In this document: positions 1 through 11,340 of the stretch, piece by piece
Position numbering within the stretch: the stretch's first letter is position 1
Layout of the letters: each line of letters begins with the position of its first letter
Assembly: GCA_033239525.1 (NCBI GenBank)
Contig: BSYO01000033.1
Location: 9,973,501-10,037,500 of the forward strand
Length of the DNA stretch: 64,000 bases
From: Nepenthes gracilis
Taxonomy: Eukaryota > Streptophyta > Magnoliopsida > Caryophyllales > Nepenthaceae
Reading direction: 5' to 3'
Made by a program: the position numbers and the translations under genes
Notes under the pieces: model-generated
The model's input: the letters and a program-made list of their open reading frames with translations, nothing else
What the model was told of the DNA's origin: nothing
Database searches by the model: none

Positions 1-170
1 GTTATGAAGTTCTGGTTGTTAGCTTTGAAGTTGGCTAATATTTGGTTGACTATTAGTTCAAAGTCGTTACATATAGTCAAATTTTGACACCAAAGTTGCA
101 TTTGGTTGACTATTATTCTACCACATTGTTAGTTGTTAGGAACTCAAATGCAACTAAATGTATGTTTGGT

Positions 171-746
171 TGGTGAGAATGAAAATTCTATTCTCACATT
201 ATTTTCAGTGATTTAGTTTTTTACTATTTGATTATTTTTTAATATAGAATAATATTCTTGAAGGAATATTTATTCCTCTAACGTAAAAAATAAAAAATAC
301 CACATACTTTTAGGTATTTTTTATACTCATATTATTCCTTACATATAAGGAATTGTTATTTTCACCTTAGTATTAGTATTAGTATTAGTATTACTACTAC
401 AACTATTATCACCATTATTACTACTATTATTATCACTATTATTAATACGATTATTATTATTATTATTATTAATCCTATTATTATTAATATTATTAATATT
501 ATTATTATTATTATTACCATTATTATTATCAATAATACTATTATTATTACTATTATTATTATTATTATAAATTTTCTTCCTATTCTTCATATTATTACTA
601 CATATTAAATATTAAAATACTAATTCTTAACATATTCTATTCTATTAATCAAATATAAAAATAAAAATTGTTAACTTTATTTTCATCTTATTCTATCTAT
701 TGAGAATAATTAGTCAATTTCTAATTTATTCCATTCTAATAATTAA
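171..746. mobile_element. Possible MITE (weak)
   Basis: The left edge reads TTTGGTTGGTGAGAATG and the right edge, read in reverse complement, gives ATTTAATTATTAGAATGG, so the two ends are imperfect inverted repeats about 570 bp apart. The interior is AT-rich, has no coding capacity and holds a triplet repeat. Short terminal inverted repeats of the TTTGGTTG type are common in plant MITEs. The flanks do not give a clean target-site duplication, so this is a candidate only. The 170 bases to the left hold two copies of TTTGGTTGACTATTA (41-55 and 101-115) and nothing else I can name. Confidence 0.3.
360..570. repeat. TTA/ATT triplet low-complexity tract
   Basis: About 200 bp of interrupted ATT/TTA/TAC triplets. 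Read on the minus strand it gives an asparagine-rich open frame, which is a by-product of the repeat and not a gene. Confidence 0.9.
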
Positions 747-799
747 ATGTGTTGTAAGTATTTGTATTTTATACTCTAGGGAGGTTAGAATTGTGGCGA

Positions 800-1343
800 C
801 TTGGACCTAAGCCTCCTGACCTAATCCAAACCAACAACATAAAAATACTTATTATAAATCTATTACAAATAAAATATTTTTCATATATATTATGCTCCTT
901 GAAATGAGAGATTATATACATGTTCAAAATAAAATTAAACAAAATGTAATTCTAACATACTATCTAATATCTATCAAAAACTCAAAATAAAAACTCTCAT
1001 CTCTTTGTATGATGCTTTTAAACTCTCAAGTTATCCATCCACTTGAAATCTCCATGGCGCTAATACAATCTCTGCTATTATGATATAAGCTTACTCTACT
1101 TTAGAGTGAAGAAAAGAAATATAAGTGTGAGCCAAATGTTTAGCAAGTGGTATATTTTGATGTGTTTTGAGTATAATTTTTGTGAGTTATTAAAAAATAT
1201 TTGTGAGAAATGATTTAAAAAAGAGGGAAGAAGAAAAGAAAAAGATTTTTAGCTAATTCCTTAGGTGTTTAATTTATTTCTTTCTTCATCGTTCTTAATT
1301 ATGTGTTCTAGTTTATATTTGGAACATTTGTATTGATAATTTC
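800..1343 (-). mobile_element. Fragment of a gypsy-type LTR, minus orientation
   Basis: The reverse complement around 1105-1152 reads CACTTGCTAAACATTTGGC followed by TCACACTTATA and a pyrimidine-rich run. This matches the TTGCTGAGC..TTGGCTCACCCTT block seen in the better-preserved gypsy LTRs of this window (for example 42389-42434 and 59019-59069). No LTR ends are visible, so extent and family are uncertain. GY1 inserted at its right edge. The sequence between 600 and 800 is AT-rich and I see nothing else in it. Confidence 0.4.
1339..1343. repeat. GY1 target-site duplication, left copy (ATTTC)
   Basis: ATTTC directly precedes the TGTCATGAAC LTR start at 1344 and recurs at 10150-10154 directly after the right LTR. 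A 5-bp duplication is the usual size for LTR-retrotransposon integrase. Confidence 0.85.
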
Positions 1344-2011
1344 TGTCATGAACCCGATTCAAGTAAGTCAATTTAAATAATTAATTATAATTTTTAAAAT
1401 TTAAAATTCTAAAACAACTGAATAAATAACGCTAAGTCAAAAAATTTGGGTGTAACAAACTAAATATATAGGACCCGACAAATCAAAACCCACACAGGAT
1501 CTCATCAATTAACTGTTCGACCAATATAAATACGACTTGCTCTATAATTATCGTAAGGGATGTGACAATTCAATTATAATCATGATTAATACATAATATA
1601 ATATTTCAACTACTCCCAAAATATAACTATGGGTCTATACTCGATCAAATCCAAAATCCAATCACAAATCAAATGTGAATTTAAATTGTAACATAGCTAA
1701 AATTTGCCAAATCAAGCGAATAGCTGTCAAATCACGCCCTTTCTCCTACAATGCATCTGAACCTTCTACGTTGAATGGATAAAATATAAAATATGAGCCT
1801 AAAACCTAACAAGTATCATATTTAAATAAAATGAGTCTAATAAATTAAAGAGATGATCAAATGGATAAATATCTAATCAAATAATAAAATAAATCTAAAT
1901 CGTCGATAAAATAAATCCATTAGAAATCTAAAATCTAATGGTAGTATTATACTCAAATCAAATATCTAAATTCAAAACAAATGTCTAATAAGAAAATAGT
2001 CATCATCAGAA

Positions 2012-2012
2012 C

Positions 2013-2045
<33 letters not shown>
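2012..2045. repeat. (CATATA)n microsatellite
   Basis: About five tandem copies of ACATAT inside the left GY1 LTR. The right LTR has a plain TA run at the matching place (about 8477-8494), so the array changed after insertion. Confidence 0.9.
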
Positions 2046-3490
2046 AGTGATCCAAAACGATTCCAATAAATAGATGTCCAATGTCCAATTCCAAGTCCAA
2101 ATCCAAAGACTGATTAACTCATGATTTGGGGTAGATTCTAATAGTTGGATAATCTAATAACGTTTGTAGAAACCAGAGTAACATCACAACAATTAGTCAA
2201 AATGTTTGAATCAAAACATATAGTCAAATAATTTGTACGAGATATATCAAGACCAAATTGTGGACAAAATTAGTAAATTTTCGATCCATGTCCAAAGTCC
2301 AAAGTGCAAAGTTGAATTCCAAATCAAAGTCCTATACAAATCTAGACAAAAGTACAAATCATACATCAAGTTTGACTTTCAATTATTTAAAGGCTAGCTT
2401 GATGAAGGGTTACATATACTCTTGATAACCTTATACCATATTAAATACAAATTAGACTAGTATACTTCGCCACCCATGTACTTTATCTCCCTTGGGTAAG
2501 GTTACTCACTCTATTTTGCCATCCACGACTTTGGTGCAATCCTCAAACTTATTAGATATGTTTGAACGTCCGAATATATTATAAGGACAAATCAAATAAT
2601 CCAAATGGAAAAGGTTACACATCCAAGCTTTTCCTATTGAAGGAAAGAAATTTCAAAATAATAAATCTTCCTATTGGTAATTGGTCAGAATATCCAACAA
2701 TAAATCCAAATATAGTGACCATAATCCGACACATGTCTGTGAAAATGTACGATCAATGCAAAGTTTTATACTTATTTTCATATAAATATACAGGTATAAA
2801 AATACACATTGTCTAATAAATTTTTTAGGCTTTCAAAAACATAATAAACCCTCCAAAATCATAAAGCCCATACCGGAAACCCTCAAATCAGCCAATGAGC
2901 ATGTCCAGAATGAATAGATCAGGTGTATAAAAATATATGTATATTAGTGAAAATTTTAAATAGTATTCGAACAATATTAGATATTAAATCAGATCAAAAA
3001 TATGAGTTACAGATACTTATATTGACCTTATGCTTTACAGACCTGAAGAAAGGATGCTATGGAGTACTGGAATCGGGCATTCTCTCTCCTACAGACACGC
3101 CTTTTGCTCTCTAACCATGTGGTCTCCTCTCCTCCACTGTTGTGCCGATCTGCTAGCCACCGCCACGCTGACTTGCGACTGTCACACCGATTTGCTAGCC
3201 ACTACTGACCTTCCCGGTGTGCTCTCTATCCAGCATGCGCCGCCACTATCTTCTCTCTCTCCTCACGTAAACCCTCCTCCTCTTTCCCTCTTGCTCGCGC
3301 CTCTCACCGCACTTCCTCTCTTCCACGTGCGCCGTTGCCTATGCTGCCTCCTCCTCCTTCTTCCTCTTCTTCTCATTCTTCTTTATTCTTCTCGCGTAAA
3401 ACCTTTTCTCCCTTTTTTCATCTCTCTCCTCTTTTATCTCCCTTTGTCCTTTTCCTTCTTTATTTTTTCCTGCTTCCCCTGGTTCCCCTC

Positions 3491-3563
<73 letters not shown>
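3491..3563. repeat. (TTA)n microsatellite in GY1 left LTR
   Basis: About 24 uninterrupted TTA/ATT triplets. The matching place in the right LTR (about 9935-9948) has only four or five triplets. Reading it as protein gives poly-Leu, poly-Tyr or poly-Ile, which is an artefact. It lies about 200 bp from the LTR end, as does the similar array in GY3 at 47642-47710. Confidence 0.95.
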
Positions 3564-3565
<2 letters not shown>

Positions 3566-3762
3566 TTTCTATTTTCCTTTTCCCTTTATTTCATAATTCA
3601 AATTGATATTCGGGTGACAGTACAAACATACCTTTAGCATCAGCCTAACTGGTCTAAATATCCTTCAAAATTTATAATATTTAATTAATTTTTATCATTC
3701 TCAAATTATCCAAAATCATAATTAATATTAAAATAATCTAAACAAAAATTTCGAAAATTACA

Positions 3763-3775
3763 TTCTCTCCTCATA
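3763..3775 (-). other. GY1 polypurine tract
   Basis: Directly inside the left LTR the plus strand reads TTCTCTCCTC, that is GAGGAGAGAA on the element strand. This is the expected place and composition for the plus-strand DNA primer of an LTR element. Confidence 0.7.
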
Positions 3776-3989
3776 AAAACTTTGTCCTCGAAATTTACCT
3801 GTCTTAATCCTCAAGCAGATAGAGAAAATTCTCCCAAACTTTATCTTTGCTCTTCTCAATTCACTTCCTATATCAAATTATTTCCCTAAATCTGATCCTT
3901 AACACCCGATTATTTCTATCCCAAACTTCGAACTGAAGCTTCAACATAAAACTTCAAACTGAAGCTTCAACATAAAACTTCTTGTTGAA

Positions 3990-6080
3990 CAGCATTGACT
4001 CATAGTTTATCACATGCGAGGAATCATTCCTATAGTTTCTCACATCAATCACATAGGACATGTCATATTCATCCATCAAACTCACAAATAAGGCCAATCT
4101 GTAGGTTATCTCTTCGATCTGTAGAAAAATGTTGAATGTCCCAATAAATCTCTACTTCAAAATACCCCTCGATCTCCAAACTCGAAATTCATTTCTTTAA
4201 TATGCTTTTAGAAATATCTGACCACTCTTCTCATACCTTTAATCAGGTTGAAATCTGATCTCCTACTTTAAGCCTCAAATCAAATCTTTTGATTGATAGC
4301 CATGAGTCCACATGCTTTCTCTACGCAACTCTAATTGAGCATCTGCTTCAGATCATAATTAGAGGCCTCGAATTTGGAATACATTGCCATCTCCTTATCT
4401 TGATAATGTACCGACAGTTAATCTCGGGAATGATGTCCTGGTTGACAAGTAATAAGTTGACTTTATCAGCTTATTCATCATCATTGAAATTGCCACCAAT
4501 TTCCTCACCGTCCGAGGTATGTCAAAAATAAAATCTCGAATGCTTCTTCTTCTACTCGACTTCCTCCTTCAGACACGGATAACCTTGCCACATAAGCTGC
4601 AATCTCATGCTTCATGTTCTGGCTGCTTGCGTTGACTCATGATCAACTCACCATCAAACTCTCTATCTACTCCACTAGGTGAAGAGTCTCCAATGTTCCC
4701 TTCGAACGTAGGCCATTTCAACTCAACTATCATTGCTGATGACCTCACTTACTCCTAAACTTCTATCCAATTAGCCAAGGCTTTGATGAAAGAATTCTTG
4801 AAACCACTCCTCCTCTCGAACGTGCAATGGGAAAACACTTCATACAGTAAGCTCGAGATTGTTTGTTCGATTGCTTCCAGCTTCATGAGGACTTGTCCAA
4901 AAAGGAGCTTTATCTCCAATCTTCTCAAGAGTCTCTCCCACAGAAAGAAGCTTGATTCAAAATCAAATCCTTGTAACAAGAAAGGTAATTCCTCTAGCCC
5001 AGTCTTCCCACTGGCATCCTCAACATAGCACTTGCACGTCGAATCTTCTAGACTATGATGCATCCCAAACTTTTCTTGGATAATGTGCTCGACCATACTA
5101 AATCCATGCATACCTAGATCTTTCTTACGAGTATCACTGAATGCTACCAATCTTTCTGATCCATCAAGGATCAACAAAATCAACACCGACGATAATTTAT
5201 TCTTTAATTGCTAAAAACTTCTCTCACATGTATCATTTCAATTAGATATCGATCGTTTCTATTCCAAGGGTACCAATGATACTGTAATCTTTGAGAAACT
5301 TTTAACAAATCTTCCATCATAACCAATCAGATCCAAGAAACTCCGCACTCCCATGACCTTAGTTAGTCTTTCCCAATTTGTCACTGCTTCTATCTTCTTC
5401 GGATTCTCAAATATAACCTTAGAAAACATATGACCCAAAATGACGCCTTCTTCAAGCATAATTTGCACCCCTTTTAATGTTGACAAATGACTTTTTCCTT
5501 AAAATCAGTAGCAAGCTTCCCAATTCTTTAAATAAACTAGAATATTATTTGACAAAATCACCGCAACTAACTGAAACACGGTCAAAAACTTGATTGATAA
5601 TATCCATAAAAGATACTAAATATTTGATAAACAAAAAGCACCATAAAGATTTCGTAATGGTAATGCCTTGACCTGAGAGCTGTCCTATGCACGTCATCCA
5701 ATTTAATCCTCAACTAATGATACCTTGAACACAATTCGATCTTAGAGAAAATCTAAACTTCTTGGAATTGATCAAACAAATCCTCTTGGGAGGTAATACA
5801 TATTTGATTCCAAAATAATCCACGCATAAACCTATTGATCTATTCTTTTCACCCAAAAGCACTGAAGCACCGCATGGTAAGATACTCAACGGAACAAAAC
5901 CTTTCTTTATAGATTCTGCAATTGCTATTTTAAATTCTTAAACTCAAACAGAATTACAATATATAGAGCCTTCGAAGTAGGCACAAATCCAAGCATAACA
6001 TCGATAGCAAATTTAATCTCCCGATCCATAGACAATCAAAACCAATCATCTGGAAAAACATCTTAATCCTCACGGATGAT
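3990..6080 (-). pseudogene. GY1 pol remnant (RT, RNase H, integrase)
   Basis: Read right to left on the minus strand. About 6075-5960 matches the protease-RT linker (DVFPDDW..DREIKFAIDV). 5945-5490 is a broken reverse transcriptase. 5486-5259 contains EGVILGHMFSKV then KKIEAVTNWERLTKV and RSFLDLIGYDGRFVKSFSK, the RT-RNase H connector of Ty3/gypsy. 5186-4755 starts with an RNase H-like VLILLILDGSERLVAFSD. 4240-4000 keeps an integrase C-terminal segment, RFIGTF and YRLAL. Many stops and several frameshifts separate these islands, so no functional polyprotein is possible. No intact catalytic DD motif is visible. Confidence 0.8.
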
Positions 6081-6360
6081 TGAATTGTCTTTATTGGTCA
6101 TAGAATGACTTTCAAATGTGACCATATATGCATAATAAGTTTGGTACCCATATCTCAACAAATGACTAGTGCACAATGCCAAAATCATCCCTAATGCCTT
6201 CTTACTGATTTTTTAATGAAACTCAGAAGACTCATACCTTAGAATATAGAACAAAACAGTTTTACTGAAATAGTCTTCTAAGATTGAGGAATTGACTCAA
6301 GCATCACTGGTTGTATCTACAAATGCTCTGCCTAAAACTACCTGACTCCTATCTGGATAT

Positions 6361-7190
6361 TTAGAATTCATACGATCCTTTGACAAATGACCTATCTGGC
6401 AGCAATTGAAGTAGACTCCACTTTGACAAAGCAAACTCATTCCACAAGATTATCCGATAGAATTTGTAGGTTGACCTCGCAACTTGAAATTTCAAGGAAA
6501 AAGATTCTACTTCTTCTGGCCTTTCTTTATTTTGTCCTTTAGAGAATAAACAAATCAATTCTTCAAGCTTTGGCCTCAATATACTAATTTTTTCTAGAAA
6601 GATTTCTTCTAAACGGTTCCTATTCAATCAATAAAGCCTGGTCCAACTCCTCGCCATAGGTTCGTAATTAAAATGGCACTGAATTGAATTTAAAGTCCTC
6701 AGCTACCGCCCTGATTCAACATATCTTTCAAATTCTTTAATCTCTTCCTAAATGTTGCCTTCGGAGGCCAAACCTCGTGCTTTTAATTTAAGGATTCTTC
6801 AATGATGAAGGAATTTCAGAGACAATTATCCATTCGACCACATTGATGAGTAGGAATGAACGACTCTTGAGTCTCCCTCTTGCTCCCACAGTAACATCAA
6901 ATCCCTACCCGATTAGCTCATCGCTACCAATAAAATCAGACTTATACTCCTTGTCCCTTCTCTTGGAAAATGTTGTTCATCGTTGACTCTATGGCGTTTT
7001 GCTCAAAAGAAGGCAGAAGAAATTGCAACACCCACAGCCCAAGGCACAGTCTCTTTCCATCCTTGCTCCCTTGAAAAGAAAAACAAGTTAACTTAGCATG
7101 AGCTTCTTTACCTTTATCTACGGCTTCTAATCTTGACATATTTTCATGTATATATACTCCTCCAATATGCCTCTTAAAAGACATTCCAAA
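6361..7190 (-). pseudogene. GY1 gag/protease region remnant
   Basis: This lies between the PBS and the recognisable pol, where gag and protease belong. Minus-strand frames of about 80 residues survive at 7184-6942 and 6627-6361, but I cannot pick out a zinc knuckle or a protease DSG motif. Assignment is by position. Bases 7190-7785 would be the leader and early gag and show no readable protein. Confidence 0.45.
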
Positions 7191-7785
7191 TTATCTCCTT
7201 ATTCTCCTTACCCAAGATAAGAAGTCCCACCATTGGCTTACTCACAACTACTTAGCTATCATTTACAATATCAACCCACCTGGGGTCTCGAACTACCATG
7301 ATCCCACACAAATATTTTCATTCTTGCCCTTTATCACCACTGCTTCACTGTCTCCGTCTCTACTGGCCAAAACCTCCATCATCTTCGTGAGATTTTAGAC
7401 TGACCTATTCCGTTACTTATCTTTCTACTAGCCAAAACCTTCTACTACCTCGTGAGATTTTAAACCGGTACCACCCAAAGCCGCTACTTTTCTTTCAAAA
7501 TCGTAAAACGCAACAAAAGCTCCACATATTTGTAGAAACTAAATAAAAATCCTCCTTTTATTGCTATATCAATCTGCCAATTGTGTTGCTCGCGTGACTT
7601 ATCATAATCAGATGGTCATCCTTCTAATCCAAAACCAAACCTCCACAACTCAACCTTTTCATTCAAACATAAGCTTTCATAGCTCAATTTTTCTACTATC
7701 TACCAGTTGCAATACTTATCACGTCCAAATATTTAATCAATTATTTACCCAAAATCATCCAAAATGTCTCTCTTTATGACTTTTT

Positions 7786-7797
7786 TCTGATACAATT
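7786..7797 (-). other. GY1 primer-binding site (degenerate)
   Basis: The plus strand reads TCTGATACAA, so the element strand is TTGTATCAGA. This is one change from TGGTATCAGA, complementary to the 3' end of initiator tRNA-Met. It sits three bases inside the right LTR. Confidence 0.75.
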
Positions 7798-7799
7798 TC

Positions 7800-10149
7800 T
7801 ATCACAAACTTGATCCAAACAAGTCAATTTAAATAATTAATTATAAATTTTAAACTTTTAAATTTTAAATAAATTTAATAAATAACGTTAAATCCTAAAA
7901 TTCGGACGTGACAAATGAAATATATAGGACATGACAAATTAAAACCCGCACAGGACTTTATCGGACAACCGTCCAGACAATATAAATACGATCTGCTCTA
8001 CAATAATCATAAGAGAGGTAACAATTCTACCATAATCATGATTAATATATAATATAATATTTTAATTACTTTCGAAATATAACCATGGGCCTATATTTGG
8101 TCGAACCCAAAATCAAATCACAAATCAAATGTCAATTTAAATCATAACGGAGTTAAAACTCATCAAATCAAGCGAATTGTTTCTAGATCACATCCTTACT
8201 CTTGTAATGCATCCGAACGTTCTACTCTGAAGAGATAAAATATAAAATATGAGTTTAAAGCCAAGAAAGTATCATATTTAAACAAAATAAGTTGAATAAA
8301 TCAGAGGTAGGGTCAAATGGATAAATATTCAATTAAATAATAGAATAAATCCAAATTGTTGATATAATAAATTCATTAGAAATTCAAGAGCCAAAATCTA
8401 ATTATAGTCTTATACTCAAATCAAATATTTAAGTTGAAAACAAATGTCTAATAAAAAAAAAATCCTCATTGAGACGTGTATATATATATATATAAATAGA
8501 AGTGATTTGAATCGATTCCAATAAGCAAATGTTCAATCCAAATCCAAGTCCAAGTCTAAGTCCAAATCCAAGGCCCGATCAATTCATAAACTAGGGCAAA
8601 ATCTAATAGTCGGATGATCCAATAGCGTGTACAAAAATCAGAGTAGAACCACAATAATTATTTCAAAGGTCCAGATTATAACATAAAGTCAAAATTATCT
8701 ATGTGAGACATACCAAGACCTATTTGTGGGCAAAATCGGTAAATTTCAAATCTAAATCCAAAGTCCAAAGTCTAACTCCCAATCAAAGTCTAATATAAAT
8801 CTATACAAAATTATAAATCACATATTAATTTTGAGTTTTGATTATTTAAAGACTGGTTTGAGAAAATGTTACATATACTCCTGGTAACCTTAGGCCATAT
8901 CAAATACAAATTAGGCTAGTATAGTTGGCCACACATGTACTCTTCTCCAATGGGTAAGGTTGCTAACTATGTTTTTCCATTCGTGACTTTGGTGCAATTC
9001 TCAAATTTGTCAGATATATTAGGACATACGAATATATTATAAGGATGAATCAAATTATCAAAATGAAAAGGGTCATTACATCCAAGCCTTTCCTATAGGT
9101 AAAAAGGGATTTTCAAATAATAATTCTCCTCGTAAGGACTGGCTAGAATATTCAATAACAAATCCAAATACAGTGACTACAATCCAACATATACATGTGA
9201 AAAATATATGGTAAATATAAAGTTGTATACTTATTTTCATACAAATATATAGGTATAAAAATACACAGTATTTAATATATTTTACAGGCTTTTAGAAAAA
9301 TAGTAAACCCTCTAAAATTATAAAGCTCATAACAAAAACCCTCAAATCAGCCAATGAGTCATATATGCATGTCCAAAATAAATACATCGGGTATATAAAA
9401 ATATATGCTTGTTAATAAAAATTTTAAATAGTATAAAAAATATATTAGATATTAAATCAGATTAAGAATATGGATTATATATATTTATCTCGATCTTATA
9501 CTTCGCAAATCTGAAAAAAAGATGTTCCAAATTATTCGAATCGGGCATTCTCTCTCTTGTCGGTGTGCCTTTTTCTCTCTACCCGTGCGGTCTCTCTTTC
9601 CTCTGCGCTGCTCAACCACTGTTGTGCCGACCTACCACTATCGTGCAGATCTGCTAGCCACCGTCGACCTTCCTGGCACGCTCTCTCTCCGCCGTGCGTT
9701 GCCGCTACCCTCTCTCTCCTTGCACACCTCTTCCTCTTTCTCTCTGCTGCTGCACGCCTCTCACTGTGTTGCCTCTCCTCTACACATGCTACCGCCTACG
9801 CCTCCTCCTCCTTCTTCCTCTTTTTCACCTTCTTCCTCCTTCTCACACAAAACCCTTTTCTCCCTTTTCTCCTCTCTTCTATCCCTCTCTCCTAATCTTC
9901 CTTTTTACTTTAATCCTGCTGCCCTCGATTCTCCTATTATTATTATTACATATTTTTTATTTTTATTTTTCTTATTTCATAATCTAAATCAATATTCGGA
10001 TAATAGTACGGGCACACCTCATGGAACAACCTAATTGATCTAAGTATTTTTTTAAAATTTTATAATATTTAATAATTTTTATTACATCCAAATTACTCAA
10101 AATTATAATTAATATAAAAATAATCCGAACGAGGATCCGAGATATTATA
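7800..10149 (-). repeat. GY1 LTR, right copy (5' LTR of the element)
   Basis: Begins TATCACAAAC (a TG start altered to TA) and ends GATATTATA before the ATTTC duplication. It is collinear with 1344-3762 but visibly diverged, with many transitions and small indels, which marks an old insertion. The end GATATTATA is identical to the end of the GY3 LTR at 47917, suggesting related families. Confidence 0.9.
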
Positions 10150-10154
10150 ATTTC
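10150..10154. repeat. GY1 target-site duplication, right copy (ATTTC)
   Basis: Matches 1339-1343. Confidence 0.85.
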
Positions 10155-10484
10155 TATGATTTTTTCTATTGGCGATCTTTGCTTGATTTGTCATAATTTA
10201 TGGTAAATATGAAATCATTTTGGAGATTTTATTGTAATCAACTCCCTTTTAATGAAAGTGATTTTTACCATTCGTTTATATGGGTTCACACAAAAGTTTG
10301 TGTATTCTTCATTTTTTTTTGGGATTTTTCTCGTTATTTCACTTCTTTAATAATTTAATCAAAATATTCAATAATTGATCCTTGTAGAAATCTATTTTTA
10401 ATTTTATGTGTGACAATGTTTTCGTAGACCGCTCCTCACACGTTGTATCCGGGACATTAGGTTTCTTATAATTTGTTTAAATTG

Positions 10485-11240
10485 ATGGATCCTATAAACA
10501 AGTTGATTTGGTTAAATGGAATAAACTTTTACATCTGGTGAAGTAAGGTAAAAGCTCTACTATTATTTAAAATAACGTATTTTTTAGTATTTGTTGCTTA
10601 GAGGCCAAAATCCAAAACTAAAGAGGAATGAGCTTTTGAGCACAAGCAAATTTATAGATACATCAAAAACATCATTGATGACAGCTTATGTAATCTCATT
10701 TGGAATGAGAAATACACATGAAGCTTGTGGGATAAATTCAAAGTGTTGTATGCTATGAAGATGGGTAACAACAATTTTATTAAATGATAAAGTTGATACA
10801 ATTAAAATACGGAGAATGGAGCTCCATTGTTAGTCTTTGATTGAGTACAAAGGTAGCATTTGATCAATTGTTAGTATGGGCATTAACTTTGATGACAAAT
10901 TATGAGGCTTGTGGTGACTGATGACTTTAGTGAATTCTTAAGAGGTACTTTGGATCTCCATTATTGAGTCTATCCCAAAGGGTATCATGGCATTAGAGGT
11001 GGACAATGATACAATTATTAATGAAGAAATGATGAGACCATAAGGTTCTTCATCTTTGTATCCTGAAGCCTTGGTCTCTAAGAATTAGAAAAATGAGTAA
11101 GGAGAAGGGATCTAAAGGCAAAGACAAAAGTCAAAACATGTTGAAGTCGAGTTATCAAAACCTCAAATGTCATTATTGTGATAAGAGGGGCCATGTTAAG
11201 AAGTATTGATACAAATAAAAATAAGAGAAAAAAAGGATGG
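10485..11240 (+). pseudogene. CO1 gag remnant
   Basis: ATG at 10485 opens MDPINKLIWLNGINFYIW, the typical N-terminus of copia gag (gene-like block F-x-G-x-N-Y/F-x-x-W). Several stops and shifts follow. A zinc knuckle is readable at 11169-11210: C-H-Y-C-D-K-R-G-H-V-K-K-Y, with the last Cys codon now TGA. The spacing CX2CX4HX4C is kept apart from that loss. The knuckle closely matches that of CO2 at 45148, so the two elements are relatives. Confidence 0.75.
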
Positions 11241-11340
11241 TGGTGATAAGAAGGGAAAAAAGTCTCGTGACAATGAGTAGGCTTCCATTGTTACCAAACT
11301 TGATATTGTCGTTATTAACAAAGACAATATAATTAACTTT

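Larger units (their letters stand above)
1344..3762 (-). repeat. GY1 LTR, left copy (3' LTR of the element)
   Basis: Starts TGTCATGAAC and ends AAAATTACA. It aligns along its length with 7800-10149: both open with AAGTCAATTTAAATAATTAA and share the landmarks GATAACCTTATACCATAT and CGGGCATTCTCTCTC. The pyrimidine-rich stretch 3060-3480 gives long leucine- and serine-rich frames on the plus strand that do not look like protein. It carries a (TTA)n array at 3491-3563 and a CATATA array at 2012-2045. Confidence 0.9.
1344..10149 (-). mobile_element. GY1: decayed Ty3/gypsy retrotransposon (Tekay/Del-like), complete span
   Basis: An 8.8-kb element with two LTRs of about 2.4 kb (1344-3762 and 7800-10149) and a 4-kb internal region read on the minus strand. 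The PPT lies inside the left LTR and the PBS inside the right LTR, which sets the orientation. It is bounded by ATTTC duplications. Internal minus-strand reading gives the linker before the reverse transcriptase, the ILGH..KKIEAVTNWER region, and an integrase C-terminus resembling RFIGTF..YRLAL. Long LTRs and these residues fit chromoviruses of the Tekay/Del group. Stops and frameshifts occur throughout, so it is defective. Clade assignment rests on remembered motifs, not a search. Confidence 0.88.

Noticed and set aside
339..590. Asparagine-rich 83-residue frame
   Set aside because: Translation of a triplet repeat.
1334..1343. A second PBS-like TGATAATTTC left of GY1
   Set aside because: The 3' LTR side should not carry a PBS; the match is short and ATTTC is explained as the TSD.
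3030..3637. Long plus-strand frames rich in Leu, Ser and poly-Tyr/poly-Leu
   Set aside because: They run through a pyrimidine-rich LTR leader and a (TTA)n array, and the other LTR does not keep them.
9522..10034. Ser/Pro/Leu-rich frames of 97-170 residues
   Set aside because: Counterpart of the GY1 LTR leader at 3030-3637, no conserved protein between the two LTRs.
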